Source: JBBTCX01 sp964494205 (lineage in GTDB: Bacteria; Planctomycetota; Phycisphaerae; UBA1845). From it: DNA of 64,000 bases. The notes under the pieces are model-generated. The model was not told where the DNA came from and ran no database searches. It was given only the letters and a program-made list of their open reading frames with translations. The stretch is from contig CAZBRD010000018.1 of NCBI GenBank assembly GCA_964494205.1, positions 22,707-86,706 on the forward strand, read 5' to 3'. The position numbers and the translations under genes are program-made. Each line of letters opens with the position of its first letter. Positions within the stretch are counted from its first letter, which is position 1. Shown piece after piece: positions 41,363 through 51,227 of the stretch.

Positions 41363-44300
41363 ATGAAGAGTGTGAAAGAGGTTCAAATGAATGTATCTCG
41401 CAAAACGTACATGCGTTCGGCCATTTGCATGATGGCTGTGCTTGTGGGCTTGTGCACCATTCCGCAGCAAGCTTCCGCGATTCCGGCAAATCCAAACGTA
41501 ATCCATGAGAAGCAACCAGACGGAACGGTAATCGCTTTGCACTTTCGCGGCGATGAATTCTTCCACTGGTACGAAGACCTGGAGGGCTTCACCGTCGTGC
41601 GTGACGGCGCGATTTATAAGTACGCTGACGTGAGCGCGCAAGGTCGTCTCGTGGCTACGGCTGCGGTCGTCGGGCGCGACAACCCGCGTAATGCAGGTCT
41701 TCGCCCCGGAATCCTTCCGACACGGTCAGCCATTGCACAGCAACGCCTCGGCATCGCCGACGGGCTGGAGCGCAATGACGGCGTCACGCCGATGATTACA
41801 CCTGCTGGTACGGTGAAGAACATCATCATTCTCATGCGTTTTACAAACCACGTGGGCCGAACACTCCCGTCAAACGCCGACTTCGATGTACTCCTTAACG
41901 CTGTCGGCGGCGACCCAACCCTCGCCCCCACGGGCAGCGTGAGGGATGCATACCTTGAAATGTCTTACGGCATCCTGACGTTGAACTCAACAGTCTTCGG
42001 CTTCGTTGATCTTCCCAACTCAGAAGCTTATTACGCCAATGGCGTGTCGGGACTTGGTGCCACAGGACGGCAGGACGAGATGATTCAGGACGCGCTTGCT
42101 GCTGCGGACGCACTGATCGACTTTTCCATGTTCGATGACGACATGGACGGCGTGGTTGATGCCATCGGCTTTGTTCACTCCGGATATGGCGCTGAATGGG
42201 GTGGCACCGACGTAGACGGCGCAGCGGAAGCCGATCGTATCTGGTCCCACAAAGGTGGCATACCCGCCCAAATGCGCGACGGTATTACAATCAGCGATTA
42301 CCACGTGAACCCGGGTCTGTGGGGCACTTCGGGAACGGGCATCGGGCGTATCGGTGTGATTTGCCACGAAACCGGCCACTTTTTCGGCATGCCGGACCTC
42401 TACGACACCAACGGCGGCGGCGAAGGCATCGGCTCGTATTGCATGATGGCCAACAGCTGGGGCTTCAATGGAGACCAGTTGAATCCTCCGCACTTCTCAG
42501 CGTGGTGCAAGACGCAACTCGGTTGGCTTACGCCCACCACGATCATGCCCGGCGTTTACGCCGCACCTTTGGCTGAGACCAATCAGACCGTATTCCGAAT
42601 CGACTTCAGCGGCAGCGAATACCTGCTTATTGAGAATCGCCAGCCCTTTGGTTTTGATTCCACGATGCCGCAAGGCGGTATCTGCGTATGGCACATTGAT
42701 GAAGGAAAGACTAATAACCAAGATGAAGGTTTCCCCGGTCAAGCAGGCTGGCCTGGCAACAACAATCACTACAAAGTCGCCCTCCTACAGGCTGATGGAA
42801 ACTACGACTTGGAGCGCGGAAACAACCGCGGTGATGGCGGCGACGTTTATCACGGTGGCGGCGTCTCACAGATTTCAGCCAACACCGTCCCGAACACCAA
42901 CTCTTATCAGGACGGCACCAACAACGCCACGGACGTGACGCTCTGCGTCACCGATCCTTCCGGCGATGTTATGGAGTTCAGCTACTTCCTTGGGGCAGAC
43001 GTTGTCGAACCAGTCATCACTTGCCCGGCCGACACTTCAGTCGAATGCAATACTTCGACGGACCCGGCGGTTACCGGTTTCCCGACCTTGTCCGACGATT
43101 GCGACAACAATCTCACGGTGGTGCCGTCCGATGTGACCACACCGGGCGACTGTCCACAGGAATACACCATTACTCGTACATGGACGGCTACGGACGATGC
43201 AGGCAATATGGATACCTGCACGCAGACGATCGAGGTTGTGGACACAACCGATCCGGTGGTGACGCAACCGGCGGATATTACCATTGAATGCGATCAGCCG
43301 ACCGATCCGTCTAACACCGGAACGGGAACAGCCACGGACAACTGCGATACGGAACCGACCGTCACTTACGCTGATGAAGTCATCCCTGGCGAATGCCCGC
43401 AGGAAATGACCATCAATCGTACGTGGACCGCGACCGATGCTTGCGAGAATACATCAAGCGAGTTGCAGGTCATCGAAGTCGTTGACACCACGAACCCGGT
43501 CATTACGTGCCCGGAAAACATCACGATCGAGTGTATCAACCCAAGCGGATTCCCGTCTGACTTTGTCGCGTTCGACGCGACCGCGACGGACAATTGCGAC
43601 ACCGAAGTGGACATCACCGATGACAAGCCGGATTACTATCCGCCGACTTGCGACCAGGACGGAACGGTCATCACGTTCACAGCCACCGACGATTGCGGCA
43701 ACTTCTCGCAGTGCCAGGCTGTCGTTCGCGTCATCGGTGCCATGTGCTGCCCGGGTGTGACGGACACCGATCTAAAACTGATGGTAACCGATCTCGATCT
43801 TCGTCAGGACAACGAAGGTCCGGGCAACACGAAGGCCCGCTTCGACATCTGGAACAGCAACGAGGTGCGCTTCAGCGGAACCGAGCGTTGCATCATCTGC
43901 TGGGACGAAACACTCATCAGTGATTACGGCCCGATCGCCAATCACCTGATCATCGAAAACCTCCAGACTGACAAGGGCAAGGCCCGCATTCAGAACGAGG
44001 CCAGCACCGTTTGTCCGGAGAGCACAGAAGCAGCCCTGCTTGGCGTGGCTATCGAGGAAACACAATTCCTCGGCTCGCCGTACGTCGAGATGCGTTCAGC
44101 CGTGACCCTCGTCGGCATGGGCGAGCAGGCCGCTCGTATCCAGTACGACATCATCGAGGAGCCGGAAGAGGCAAACGACGGCGGTCTCGTGATCACGCAA
44201 TTGCCAGGCGTTGGTACAACACCGAACCAACCGTCGCTGAATTTGGGCAACGACACGGATTTGACCGGCGGAGTTTCTGACAACCGTGCGTCGACTACCT

Positions 44301-44962
44301 TCAAGGGCTCGCTGGTCTCATGGCCGGTGATCGAAGTGAAGTGGGACGCATACGGCACGCTCATTCAGGACACGTTCATCACTATTGCGAACGACAATCC
44401 AGGCCAGGTGAAGATCCAGTTCTATCAAGTGAACGGCGATGCACCGCTCGATCCGGTCATCGACCAGAACTCGATGGAGCTCATCGAACGCGGCCACCCC
44501 GGTTGGAACTGGAGCGATTACCAGATCACTTTGACCGGCGACGAAAGCGCTTACTGGTCAGTCGCGACTGGTCTGCCGAAGGGCGTATCGCCGATCTCGG
44601 TACTCGACAGCGGCAATCCGAACGGACGACCTGACCTTGATCCGAGCAACCTCGGCGGTCGCGTGATTCGCGGCTTCCTCGTTGGCTGGGCAGTGAATGA
44701 CAACGGTCAGGAAATTCGCTGGAACCACCTGAAGGGCCACGCGGTCGTGATTCGCTATAACCACCAGACAGCCTTCGACTACAACCCGTGGAACTTCCGC
44801 GTAGTGAGCGGCGTTCCGGAAGGTGCACAGTCGGACGGCGACCCTGGCAGCCTGAACCTCGACGGCGTGGAATACGACTACGCCCCCGAGTCGCTGCTGT
44901 TCGACTTCTTCGCAGCGGGCACGCGAGCGTTGTCGCACCCGGCTGTCAGAGATCAAGACTAA
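41363..44962 (+). CDS. Exported M6-family metalloprotease with HYR-like repeats and unknown C-terminal domain
   Basis: An 1199-residue protein. A signal peptide (residues about 15-40, ending QASA when started at the first ATG) precedes a propeptide-like region (NVIHEKQPDGTVIALHFRGD) and the M6 catalytic domain: HETGH zinc site at 335-339 (VICHETGHFFGMPDLYD), and the later G-S-Y-C-M-M-A-N-S-W-G motif. Residues about 550-790 hold three HYR-type beta repeats, each beginning with CPADTSVEC, QPADITIEC or CPENITIEC and with paired cysteines. The last 400 residues (KLMVTDLDLRQDNEGPGNTK onwards) form a beta-rich domain I do not recognise. ATG 41363 and 41387 are both possible starts. A strong terminator follows at 45028. 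Confidence 0.87.
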   Translation: MKSVKEVQMNVSRKTYMRSAICMMAVLVGLCTIPQQASAIPANPNVIHEKQPDGTVIALHFRGDEFFHWYEDLEGFTVVRDGAIYKYADVSAQGRLVATAAVVGRDNPRNAGLRPGILPTRSAIAQQRLGIADGLERNDGVTPMITPAGTVKNIIILMRFTNHVGRTLPSNADFDVLLNAVGGDPTLAPTGSVRDAYLEMSYGILTLNSTVFGFVDLPNSEAYYANGVSGLGATGRQDEMIQDALAAADALIDFSMFDDDMDGVVDAIGFVHSGYGAEWGGTDVDGAAEADRIWSHKGGIPAQMRDGITISDYHVNPGLWGTSGTGIGRIGVICHETGHFFGMPDLYDTNGGGEGIGSYCMMANSWGFNGDQLNPPHFSAWCKTQLGWLTPTTIMPGVYAAPLAETNQTVFRIDFSGSEYLLIENRQPFGFDSTMPQGGICVWHIDEGKTNNQDEGFPGQAGWPGNNNHYKVALLQADGNYDLERGNNRGDGGDVYHGGGVSQISANTVPNTNSYQDGTNNATDVTLCVTDPSGDVMEFSYFLGADVVEPVITCPADTSVECNTSTDPAVTGFPTLSDDCDNNLTVVPSDVTTPGDCPQEYTITRTWTATDDAGNMDTCTQTIEVVDTTDPVVTQPADITIECDQPTDPSNTGTGTATDNCDTEPTVTYADEVIPGECPQEMTINRTWTATDACENTSSELQVIEVVDTTNPVITCPENITIECINPSGFPSDFVAFDATATDNCDTEVDITDDKPDYYPPTCDQDGTVITFTATDDCGNFSQCQAVVRVIGAMCCPGVTDTDLKLMVTDLDLRQDNEGPGNTKARFDIWNSNEVRFSGTERCIICWDETLISDYGPIANHLIIENLQTDKGKARIQNEASTVCPESTEAALLGVAIEETQFLGSPYVEMRSAVTLVGMGEQAARIQYDIIEEPEEANDGGLVITQLPGVGTTPNQPSLNLGNDTDLTGGVSDNRASTTFKGSLVSWPVIEVKWDAYGTLIQDTFITIANDNPGQVKIQFYQVNGDAPLDPVIDQNSMELIERGHPGWNWSDYQITLTGDESAYWSVATGLPKGVSPISVLDSGNPNGRPDLDPSNLGGRVIRGFLVGWAVNDNGQEIRWNHLKGHAVVIRYNHQTAFDYNPWNFRVVSGVPEGAQSDGDPGSLNLDGVEYDYAPESLLFDFFAAGTRALSHPAVRDQD

Positions 44963-45027
44963 GCACCACTAACATCATGGCCTGTGCAAATGGCTCGCGA
45001 ACGTTAGAGTGAGTTGAGAAAAATCAA

Positions 45028-45063
45028 GACCGCACGAGATCAAACTCGTGCGGTCTTTTTCTT
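45028..45063 (+). terminator. Rho-independent terminator after the M6 metalloprotease
   Basis: Perfect stem of eleven bases (GACCGCACGAG / CTCGTGCGGTC), six-base loop, then TTTTTCTT. Stem can be extended by AA/TT. It may also serve the converging lipoprotein gene. Confidence 0.9.
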
Positions 45064-45101
45064 GAGGGGATTGTTCGAATCAATCGAGAACCAAACGTTC
45101 G

Positions 45102-47594
45102 TCACGGACTCAGGAAAATCTGAGCATTCACGAACTCAAAGTCATCAATGTCGCCCGGCGTTGTGCATTCGACCGAGGTGATGACGATCGTGTTCGCGCC
45201 CGCTTGCAGCAGATTGATATTAAACGTGACTTCATACGGCCCGAAGCTGCCGTCGAACGGCGCACTGGACAATGTCGAGTTCAACGCGGTGCCGTTGATC
45301 GTGATCGGATTGCCGCACTCCGTGCCCTTTTGCTGCATACGCAAGGTGGCTGTGCCGAACGTCGGCGGAAGCTGCGAAGCCTCCACGTTGAATGTCTCTG
45401 AATAGCTCGCGCCTTCTGCACTCTTCTGGAACTGGCTGTTCTGTGGTCCGCCAAACGAGTTATTGCCAAGGTGATGCACATCCGGGATGGCCTCGATGAT
45501 CACCGCGTCGTTGCCGATGGGCACAAGCGCGAAGTTGATCGGTTGCGGATTGGATACGGCATTTGTCTTATTCACGCTGACGGCCTTGGGGACATAGCCA
45601 ATTTCCGAGGCGGTCATGGCGAAGTAATCCGGCAGGTCGGGGAACGGCAGACTGTACGTTCCATCGCCTCGTGTATACACAAAAATTGGGCTGGGCGAAC
45701 GGTCGACGCGAATCAATGCACCGACGATCGGATCTAGCGTTGATGAGTCGAACACCTGGCCGGTGAGCGTGCCCACGGTCGGGACGTTCGGGCAAATGTC
45801 CGGCGTCGAGCACGAACCTTCGTACAACGTACCGCCTTGATTGCTGCATTCCAGTGCGGGCAAATCCTGGCAGCTGCCGTCCGATTTGCAGCATGCGCCT
45901 TCGAGCGGGCATTCGTTGCCATCCAACCCGCCGCAGCCGGTGCCGTCGCCAAGATACGTACCGAAGCAATCGAAATCAGCGGTGACATCGCACGATGAGC
46001 CGTCATCCGAACAGCACGCGCCGATCGGGCATACATCGGGACAACTCGTAGTGCCAAGGTCGAACCCGCCTTCGATGAGGCAATCAACGGGATCGCGCAG
46101 GAAGCACGAATAAGCGTCGATGAACGGCAGACAGCACGCAGTGGACTCACACGTATCCGCCAGACAGGGCGTCCGTTCGCCGCGATAGTTGCCAGCCATA
46201 TCTTCGCATTGCTGCTGCGTGCGTTGCGCGCAGGCGAAGTTCACGTCGCAGCACGCCCCGGTGCACCAGCCTTCCGCGCAATTCGTCCCCGGTCCGCGAG
46301 TGACGCCGCCTGCAAACGTACACGCGGTGGGTGGGCCGTCTGAGCAAGTTCCGTCCGGCAGGCAGCATGCTTCGTCGTCCGCTTCGCAAGGATCAGACTC
46401 GCAGAACACACCGTACGGTTGAATTTCGCCGCCGAAAAGTTCGCAGTCTCCTGGCGACAGGTCAAAGCAATCCGCTGGATCGCTGAAGCAGCACGCAGAA
46501 ACGTCGCAACTTGCAATGTCGCATCGCGTGCCGACTCCCAAGGCCGTTCCACCGATCGCAAGGCAAATATCGAATTCAAGCTCCTCGCAAATCATGGCGC
46601 CCATGGGGCCATTCGGGTCGTCATAACAGCACGCTTCGATGTCCGGGTCGAGTTCCAATTCCGGAGGCAGCTCACCCTCTGGCGGAAGCGGCGGTCTTGG
46701 CGCGGGCAGAACCTGAATGCACTCCAGATTCGACCCCGACCACACGACGAGGCCGATGTATCGATCGCGGTCAATAAACGGACATGTCACCGAGTCGATG
46801 ATCAGGCCGTCGCGAACGACGTAGAACGTGAGCATGTCGCCTGCGGCAAGGTTGAGGTAAGTGCTTTCGCGATTCTGACCGGGCCCGAGCAATTGCGTCG
46901 TTCCAGCAACTTCGCCCGGTCCGATGATCTCAATATTCTCATTCGAAGTGTTGGAAAGCTCGAACGTGCCCTGCAGCAAACCGTTCGAGGGCCCAAATGT
47001 TACGTCGAGGCCGCTGATGTCGATGCTGGCCGGGAAATTGGAAGTCGCCTCAACGCAAATGCTCATGTTGTTGGCCAGGAAGAACGAGATCGCACCAAGG
47101 CTCAAATTGAGATCGTCTGACACGTCGATTACTTGGCCGTTCTGCACAAAGACATCAAACGTGCCGACGTCGATGCCCGTGTCACAAGGTGACACCGCGC
47201 CGGCCTCGGCCATGACGACACGAATCCGTGCCACGCCCGTTAGCGCCGACTGTTGCGTGACGATGGCTTTCCCTGCGCCCGGCGCAGGATTCACGGTGAT
47301 GCTAGAACTGCGCAGGCTCATGGTGCCCGACGTGGGGTTGTCCTCTGGTCGCTTCGTGAACGGCTGAGTGTCGCCGACGTTGCGAATCGTTGTGTTCGGT
47401 TGAACGACGAACTCGCCGACCTGCCCCAGCGACAGCGTGATCGTCGTGCCGCCGAGTGTCAGCGACGCACTGATTCCGCCCGGGCCAAGCTGGACGTTGC
47501 AGGCCAGCATGCCCAGCGTCGCCAGCGATGCAAGTCCTAAACAAGCAGATAATACGCGTCGGGACCGGTTGGTCCCACAATTCTTGAATTGCAT
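45102..47594 (-). CDS. Exported lipoprotein with seven ACC-type cysteine repeats
   Basis: An 830-residue protein. The signal peptide ends in a lipobox LGMLAC with C32. Residues 33-300 are beta-rich and unrecognised. Residues 321-602 hold seven repeats of about 40 residues, each opening with ACC, followed by a DG/DP and C-x-C pattern and a later GG: ACCYDD, ACCFSD, ACCLPDGTC, ACCDVN, ACCLPF, ACCSDDGSSC, ACCKSDGSC. Each repeat carries about six cysteines, likely disulphide bonded outside the cell. Residues about 607-690 are a carboxypeptidase-regulatory-like beta domain (TLTGQVFDSSTLDPIVGALI), and the C-terminus is another beta region. GGAGGG stands six bases before ATG 47594. Function unknown. 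Confidence 0.82.
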   Translation of the reverse strand: MQFKNCGTNRSRRVLSACLGLASLATLGMLACNVQLGPGGISASLTLGGTTITLSLGQVGEFVVQPNTTIRNVGDTQPFTKRPEDNPTSGTMSLRSSSITVNPAPGAGKAIVTQQSALTGVARIRVVMAEAGAVSPCDTGIDVGTFDVFVQNGQVIDVSDDLNLSLGAISFFLANNMSICVEATSNFPASIDISGLDVTFGPSNGLLQGTFELSNTSNENIEIIGPGEVAGTTQLLGPGQNRESTYLNLAAGDMLTFYVVRDGLIIDSVTCPFIDRDRYIGLVVWSGSNLECIQVLPAPRPPLPPEGELPPELELDPDIEACCYDDPNGPMGAMICEELEFDICLAIGGTALGVGTRCDIASCDVSACCFSDPADCFDLSPGDCELFGGEIQPYGVFCESDPCEADDEACCLPDGTCSDGPPTACTFAGGVTRGPGTNCAEGWCTGACCDVNFACAQRTQQQCEDMAGNYRGERTPCLADTCESTACCLPFIDAYSCFLRDPVDCLIEGGFDLGTTSCPDVCPIGACCSDDGSSCDVTADFDCFGTYLGDGTGCGGLDGNECPLEGACCKSDGSCQDLPALECSNQGGTLYEGSCSTPDICPNVPTVGTLTGQVFDSSTLDPIVGALIRVDRSPSPIFVYTRGDGTYSLPFPDLPDYFAMTASEIGYVPKAVSVNKTNAVSNPQPINFALVPIGNDAVIIEAIPDVHHLGNNSFGGPQNSQFQKSAEGASYSETFNVEASQLPPTFGTATLRMQQKGTECGNPITINGTALNSTLSSAPFDGSFGPYEVTFNINLLQAGANTIVITSVECTTPGDIDDFEFVNAQIFLSP

Positions 47595-47873
47595 ATGGTT
47601 CCCTCCGTCTATGGTTGGAGCTTAGTCACGAGAAATTGGCGAATCTACCTGAATTCTGTGGGGTTTGACGCTGCGTGTTATGCAGTCGGTATTATCTGAA
47701 TCGCGTGACGGGCGTGATGGATATGGGATGATAACGAAATAAATGCAGACGTAGGTTGCCGCGAAATTATCGAACGATCCGTCAGCGATACTCTGAGTGC
47801 GTGGCGAGCCTCTCATTCATCACAAGTCGCATCCACTTAATGCAGCACGTCACGCTGGATACAATGATGCGCT

Positions 47874-48770
47874 ATGAATGAGCAAGGCCCCAGCTGGGTG
47901 AGCGTCTTTCACTCTACGCACGATCGTGACATTCGTGAGAATGCGCTGGTGCTGCGCGCGTCCGGTATCGATCACCATGTCGTCCGCGGACTGAGCGGTT
48001 ACGACATCCTGGTTATCGCACCCGATGAGTCGCGAGCGAGCGACGAAATCGCTGCGTACGCCGCGGAGAATCGCGATTGGCAAACGCCCGAAGTCGTCGT
48101 GCCGCTGTTGAGCGACGGCTGGGTCGGCTCACTCTGTTATGCGATCGTGTTGCTGCTGGTGGCTGTACTCGCACAGCGAAACGCATTCGGCGCCGATTGG
48201 CTTGACGTTGGTAGGACGCAAGCTGGTTTGATTCGTCATGGCCAAGTGTGGCGAACGGTGACAGCGCTCTGCCTGCACGCAGACCTCATTCACCTGCTGG
48301 GCAATCTGTTTTTCGGAGGCGTCGTTGGTTTGTTCGCGGGTCGATTGCTTGGGTCGGGGCGCGCGTGGTTCCTGATCCTCGTGGCCGGGGCTGCGGGAAA
48401 CCTGTGCAACGCTCTACTTCGACCCGCTGAGCACACATCGATTGGTGCATCGACATCCGTATTCGCCGGCTTGGGCCTCTTGGCCTCCATCGGCTGGAGC
48501 AGACGAAGTGCGACGAACATGAACCGTCTGGAGCGGTGGGTGCCGGTCGCGGGCAGCATCGCGCTGCTGGGTTTGCTCGGTACAGGCGAGGGTCGCACAG
48601 ACATCGCCGCGCATGGTCTCGGGTTTCTTTGCGGAGTCGCAGGGGGGTTACTCTTCAAATCTGGTTCGATGAAGAAAGCAGTCTTACACCGCCGCGATGC
48701 GATATTTGCAATAGGGGCGATTGCGCTGTTGGTTCTTTGTTGGGGGATCGCGATTAATCTCGCGAGGTAA
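47874..48770 (+). CDS. Rhomboid-family intramembrane serine protease with N-terminal DUF2007-like domain
   Basis: A 298-residue protein. The first 70 residues (VLRASGIDHHVVRGLSGYDI, ASDEIAAYAAENR) look like a small regulatory DUF2007-type domain. Six to seven membrane helices follow. Catalytic residues of rhomboids: S193 in the GAST motif of IGASTSVFAGLGLL and H247 in AAHGLGFLCG. A conserved HLLGNLFFGGVVGLFAG matches the loop-2/helix-2 pattern. It cleaves substrate proteins inside the membrane; targets unknown. ATG 47874 starts 280 bases from the divergent lipoprotein gene. An upstream TTGACG and TATTAT on the plus strand are separated by 19 bases and are a weak promoter candidate. Confidence 0.87.
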   Translation: MNEQGPSWVSVFHSTHDRDIRENALVLRASGIDHHVVRGLSGYDILVIAPDESRASDEIAAYAAENRDWQTPEVVVPLLSDGWVGSLCYAIVLLLVAVLAQRNAFGADWLDVGRTQAGLIRHGQVWRTVTALCLHADLIHLLGNLFFGGVVGLFAGRLLGSGRAWFLILVAGAAGNLCNALLRPAEHTSIGASTSVFAGLGLLASIGWSRRSATNMNRLERWVPVAGSIALLGLLGTGEGRTDIAAHGLGFLCGVAGGLLFKSGSMKKAVLHRRDAIFAIGAIALLVLCWGIAINLAR

Positions 48771-48852
48771 TTCAAAAATTAATTCGGTTGCTTTAGCGTT
48801 TGAAAGCCGCGTGCTGATTTCCAAAACACGGTAATCCCTTACAATCGCCGCA

Positions 48853-50037
48853 ATGAGCCTCCCTCTTTCCTACCACTGGCGGCATTTGTTTCACCGCAAG
48901 GCCGGTACGCTGGTGACGATTCTGGTCGTTGCGGTGGTGGTGGGGGTGTTCACTTGGATGGTCAGTTTCGCCGACGCGATGAACAAGTCGCTCAGCATGG
49001 CCAGCGATTCGCGGAAGATCATCGTGCTCCGGCGTGGGGCGACAGCCGAGAGCAGCTCTGCCATCCCAAAGGATGAGTTCGCGAAGCTCAATCAACTCAG
49101 CGACATCGCCCGCGACCCCGCAACCAACGAGCCTCTGCTGAGCCCGGAAATGCTGGTGCAGGTTTGCCTGCCGCGGCTGCGTGATGGCGGAAAGACCATC
49201 GCCAACGTCGCGGTTCGCGGCGTGACACCGGTGGCGTTCAAGGTGCATCGTAACGTCAAGCCGCTGGGAACCATGTTCGACTCCGGCGCGCTCGAAGTCA
49301 TCGTGGGAAAAAAGGCGGCTGATCAATTCGCGGGTTTGAAAATCGGCGATTATCTGCCGCTCGGCTTCGGCGGCAATCGCGGCTACAAAGTCGTCGGCTA
49401 TTTTTCTGCGGACGGCGGACCGATGGAAAGCGAAATCTGGGGATACAGGCCGTCACTCGAAAGCGCCTATGGTCGAGAAGTGTACTCATCGGGAAGCTTG
49501 CTCCTTCGCGAGGGCGCCGACGCCTCATCCGTTTTGAAGGAGATTGATGGACCCGCGATTCAATTGTCCGCGGTTACGGAGTCGGCCTACTGGCAGGAAC
49601 AGTCGAAACTGATCCGCACGTACCTGATGATCGCCAAAGTTCTCATCGGCATGATGAGCGCAGCCGCAATTTGCGCCATCGCGAACACCATGTTCTCCAT
49701 GGTCGCTGGTCGCACTCGCGAGATCGCCATGCTCCGAACGATCGGCTTCTCGAATGGCAGTGTCATCACCGGTTTCGTCGTTGAGGCTGTGATGATCGCG
49801 TTGCTCGGTGGGATCGTCGGTTGTGCAGCCATCGCCGTATGGGGCAACCTCGTGGGGCATAGTAAAGACATGTATGGCCAGAGCACCTTCACCACGTTGG
49901 CGTTTGACATTAAGATCACTCCGTTTGCTATTGGGATTGCACTTCTTTCGGTCGCGCTAGTGGGCATGATGGGGGCGATTTACCCTGCGTCCCGCGCGGT
50001 TCGACTCGGCCTCGTGGATTCGCTTCGCGAACCGTAA
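48853..50037 (+). CDS. ABC transporter permease, MacB/FtsX-type (first of three)
   Basis: A 394-residue permease. Helix 1 at about 20-42, a large extracytoplasmic MacB_PCD-type domain, then three helices (from about 265, about 313 and 350-390). The signature near the second helix, ANTMFSMVAGRTREIAMLRTIGFS, is typical of FtsX/LolC-like permeases. It is most similar to the third gene of the cassette (LPLSYHWRHLF against LPLIYNWRNLF), so these two are probably duplicates. No ATPase gene accompanies the cassette. It could export lipoproteins, peptides or toxins; substrate unknown. Confidence 0.88.
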   Translation: MSLPLSYHWRHLFHRKAGTLVTILVVAVVVGVFTWMVSFADAMNKSLSMASDSRKIIVLRRGATAESSSAIPKDEFAKLNQLSDIARDPATNEPLLSPEMLVQVCLPRLRDGGKTIANVAVRGVTPVAFKVHRNVKPLGTMFDSGALEVIVGKKAADQFAGLKIGDYLPLGFGGNRGYKVVGYFSADGGPMESEIWGYRPSLESAYGREVYSSGSLLLREGADASSVLKEIDGPAIQLSAVTESAYWQEQSKLIRTYLMIAKVLIGMMSAAAICAIANTMFSMVAGRTREIAMLRTIGFSNGSVITGFVVEAVMIALLGGIVGCAAIAVWGNLVGHSKDMYGQSTFTTLAFDIKITPFAIGIALLSVALVGMMGAIYPASRAVRLGLVDSLREP

Positions 50038-50050
50038 TAGAATTCACCTC

Positions 50051-51223
50051 GTGGACCTGCGAATTACTTACCTTTGCCGCAATCTCACCCGAAACTGGGC
50101 GCGAACCCTGCTGACTTCCGCCGCCGTCGGTCTGCCGATCGTCATCTATGTACTTTCGATGGCCGTCGTCGATGGAATCGATCGATTTCTGGACAACGCG
50201 GTGCAGCAGCTTCGCCTCGCGGTCATGCACAAGACGTCGATCGTGAATCGCCTTCCCGAAGGTTATCGCGCGAAGATGGAATCGCTCGATCCGTCGAAAG
50301 AACATTTGCGTTCGGTCTGTGCGATTCAGTGGGTAGGTGGCCGGGTCGAGAACAGTTCGCGACCATTGTCGTCCATGGGTGTTGATCCAGATACATTTCC
50401 GACCACGTTTCCTGAATTGGGCCTCACGCCCGACGAAATCGGCGCTTGGACCCGCGAGCGGCGCGCTATCGCCATCGGCGAAGCCAACGCGAATCATTTC
50501 GGCTGGAAGGTCGGCGACCGGATCGCGTTTCGCATGTCCGTTCCGCCGCACAGCATGCTGGAGTTTATCGTCGTTTCCACGTTGCCGAAGGCCAACGACA
50601 AGCTGAGTCTTTGGTTTCGGCGCGATTATCTGGAGTCCGTGTTTCACGATGCTCGCCACCCCGAAGGGTTGGTCAGCTTCTTTTTCGTGAAGTGCGGGAG
50701 CGCTGCCGACGTCGAAACTTATCGCAGCGAGATCGATGCGCTTTTCGCCAACTCCACCGACGAAACTAAGACGCAGGACGAAAAATCCTTTATGAACGAG
50801 TACATCACGCAACAGTTCGATCTTCCGACCAACCTGACGATTCTGGCGTTCGTCACGGTGGCGGTCGCCGTTATGGCGGCTGCGAACACGATGACCATGA
50901 ACTTTCGCGATCGGATTAACGAGTTCGCCACACTAAAATCGATGGGCTTCGGCAACGGGCTCATTTTCGGGCTGGTGCAGTCGGAAAGCTTGTTGCTGTG
51001 TGCGGTTGGTGGATTTGTCGGTGCGTCCATCCCCTACGTTCTTTTCACGCACACGGCGCTGAAGGGTCTCACCATTCCCGTCATCCAATCGCTCGAAATC
51101 GCTCCTGAGGTTTGCATCAGGGCGTTTGGCATTTCGCTGATCATCGGCGTCATCGCCGCGTTGTGGCCGTCGATCCTCGCGGTTCGTATGCCGGTCGTTT
51201 CCGCCTTGCGCGATCTTGGGTGA
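50051..51223 (+). CDS. ABC transporter permease, MacB/FtsX-type (second of three)
   Basis: A 390-residue permease of the same topology, with ITYLCRNLTRNWARTLLTSA at the N-terminus and ANTMTMNFRDRINEFATLKSMG before the last helices. It is more diverged than the other two. GTG 50051 begins 13 bases after the first stop; I see no strong ribosome site, which suggests coupled translation. Its stop (51223) sits four bases before the third gene's start. The pair should form a heteromeric complex with the neighbours. Confidence 0.85.
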   Translation: MDLRITYLCRNLTRNWARTLLTSAAVGLPIVIYVLSMAVVDGIDRFLDNAVQQLRLAVMHKTSIVNRLPEGYRAKMESLDPSKEHLRSVCAIQWVGGRVENSSRPLSSMGVDPDTFPTTFPELGLTPDEIGAWTRERRAIAIGEANANHFGWKVGDRIAFRMSVPPHSMLEFIVVSTLPKANDKLSLWFRRDYLESVFHDARHPEGLVSFFFVKCGSAADVETYRSEIDALFANSTDETKTQDEKSFMNEYITQQFDLPTNLTILAFVTVAVAVMAAANTMTMNFRDRINEFATLKSMGFGNGLIFGLVQSESLLLCAVGGFVGASIPYVLFTHTALKGLTIPVIQSLEIAPEVCIRAFGISLIIGVIAALWPSILAVRMPVVSALRDLG

Positions 51224-51227
51224 TTTC

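Noticed and set aside
49928..50812. 294-codon minus-strand frame across the first two permeases
   Set aside because: Opposite strand to clearly coding permease genes, with no own start signal or protein-like features.
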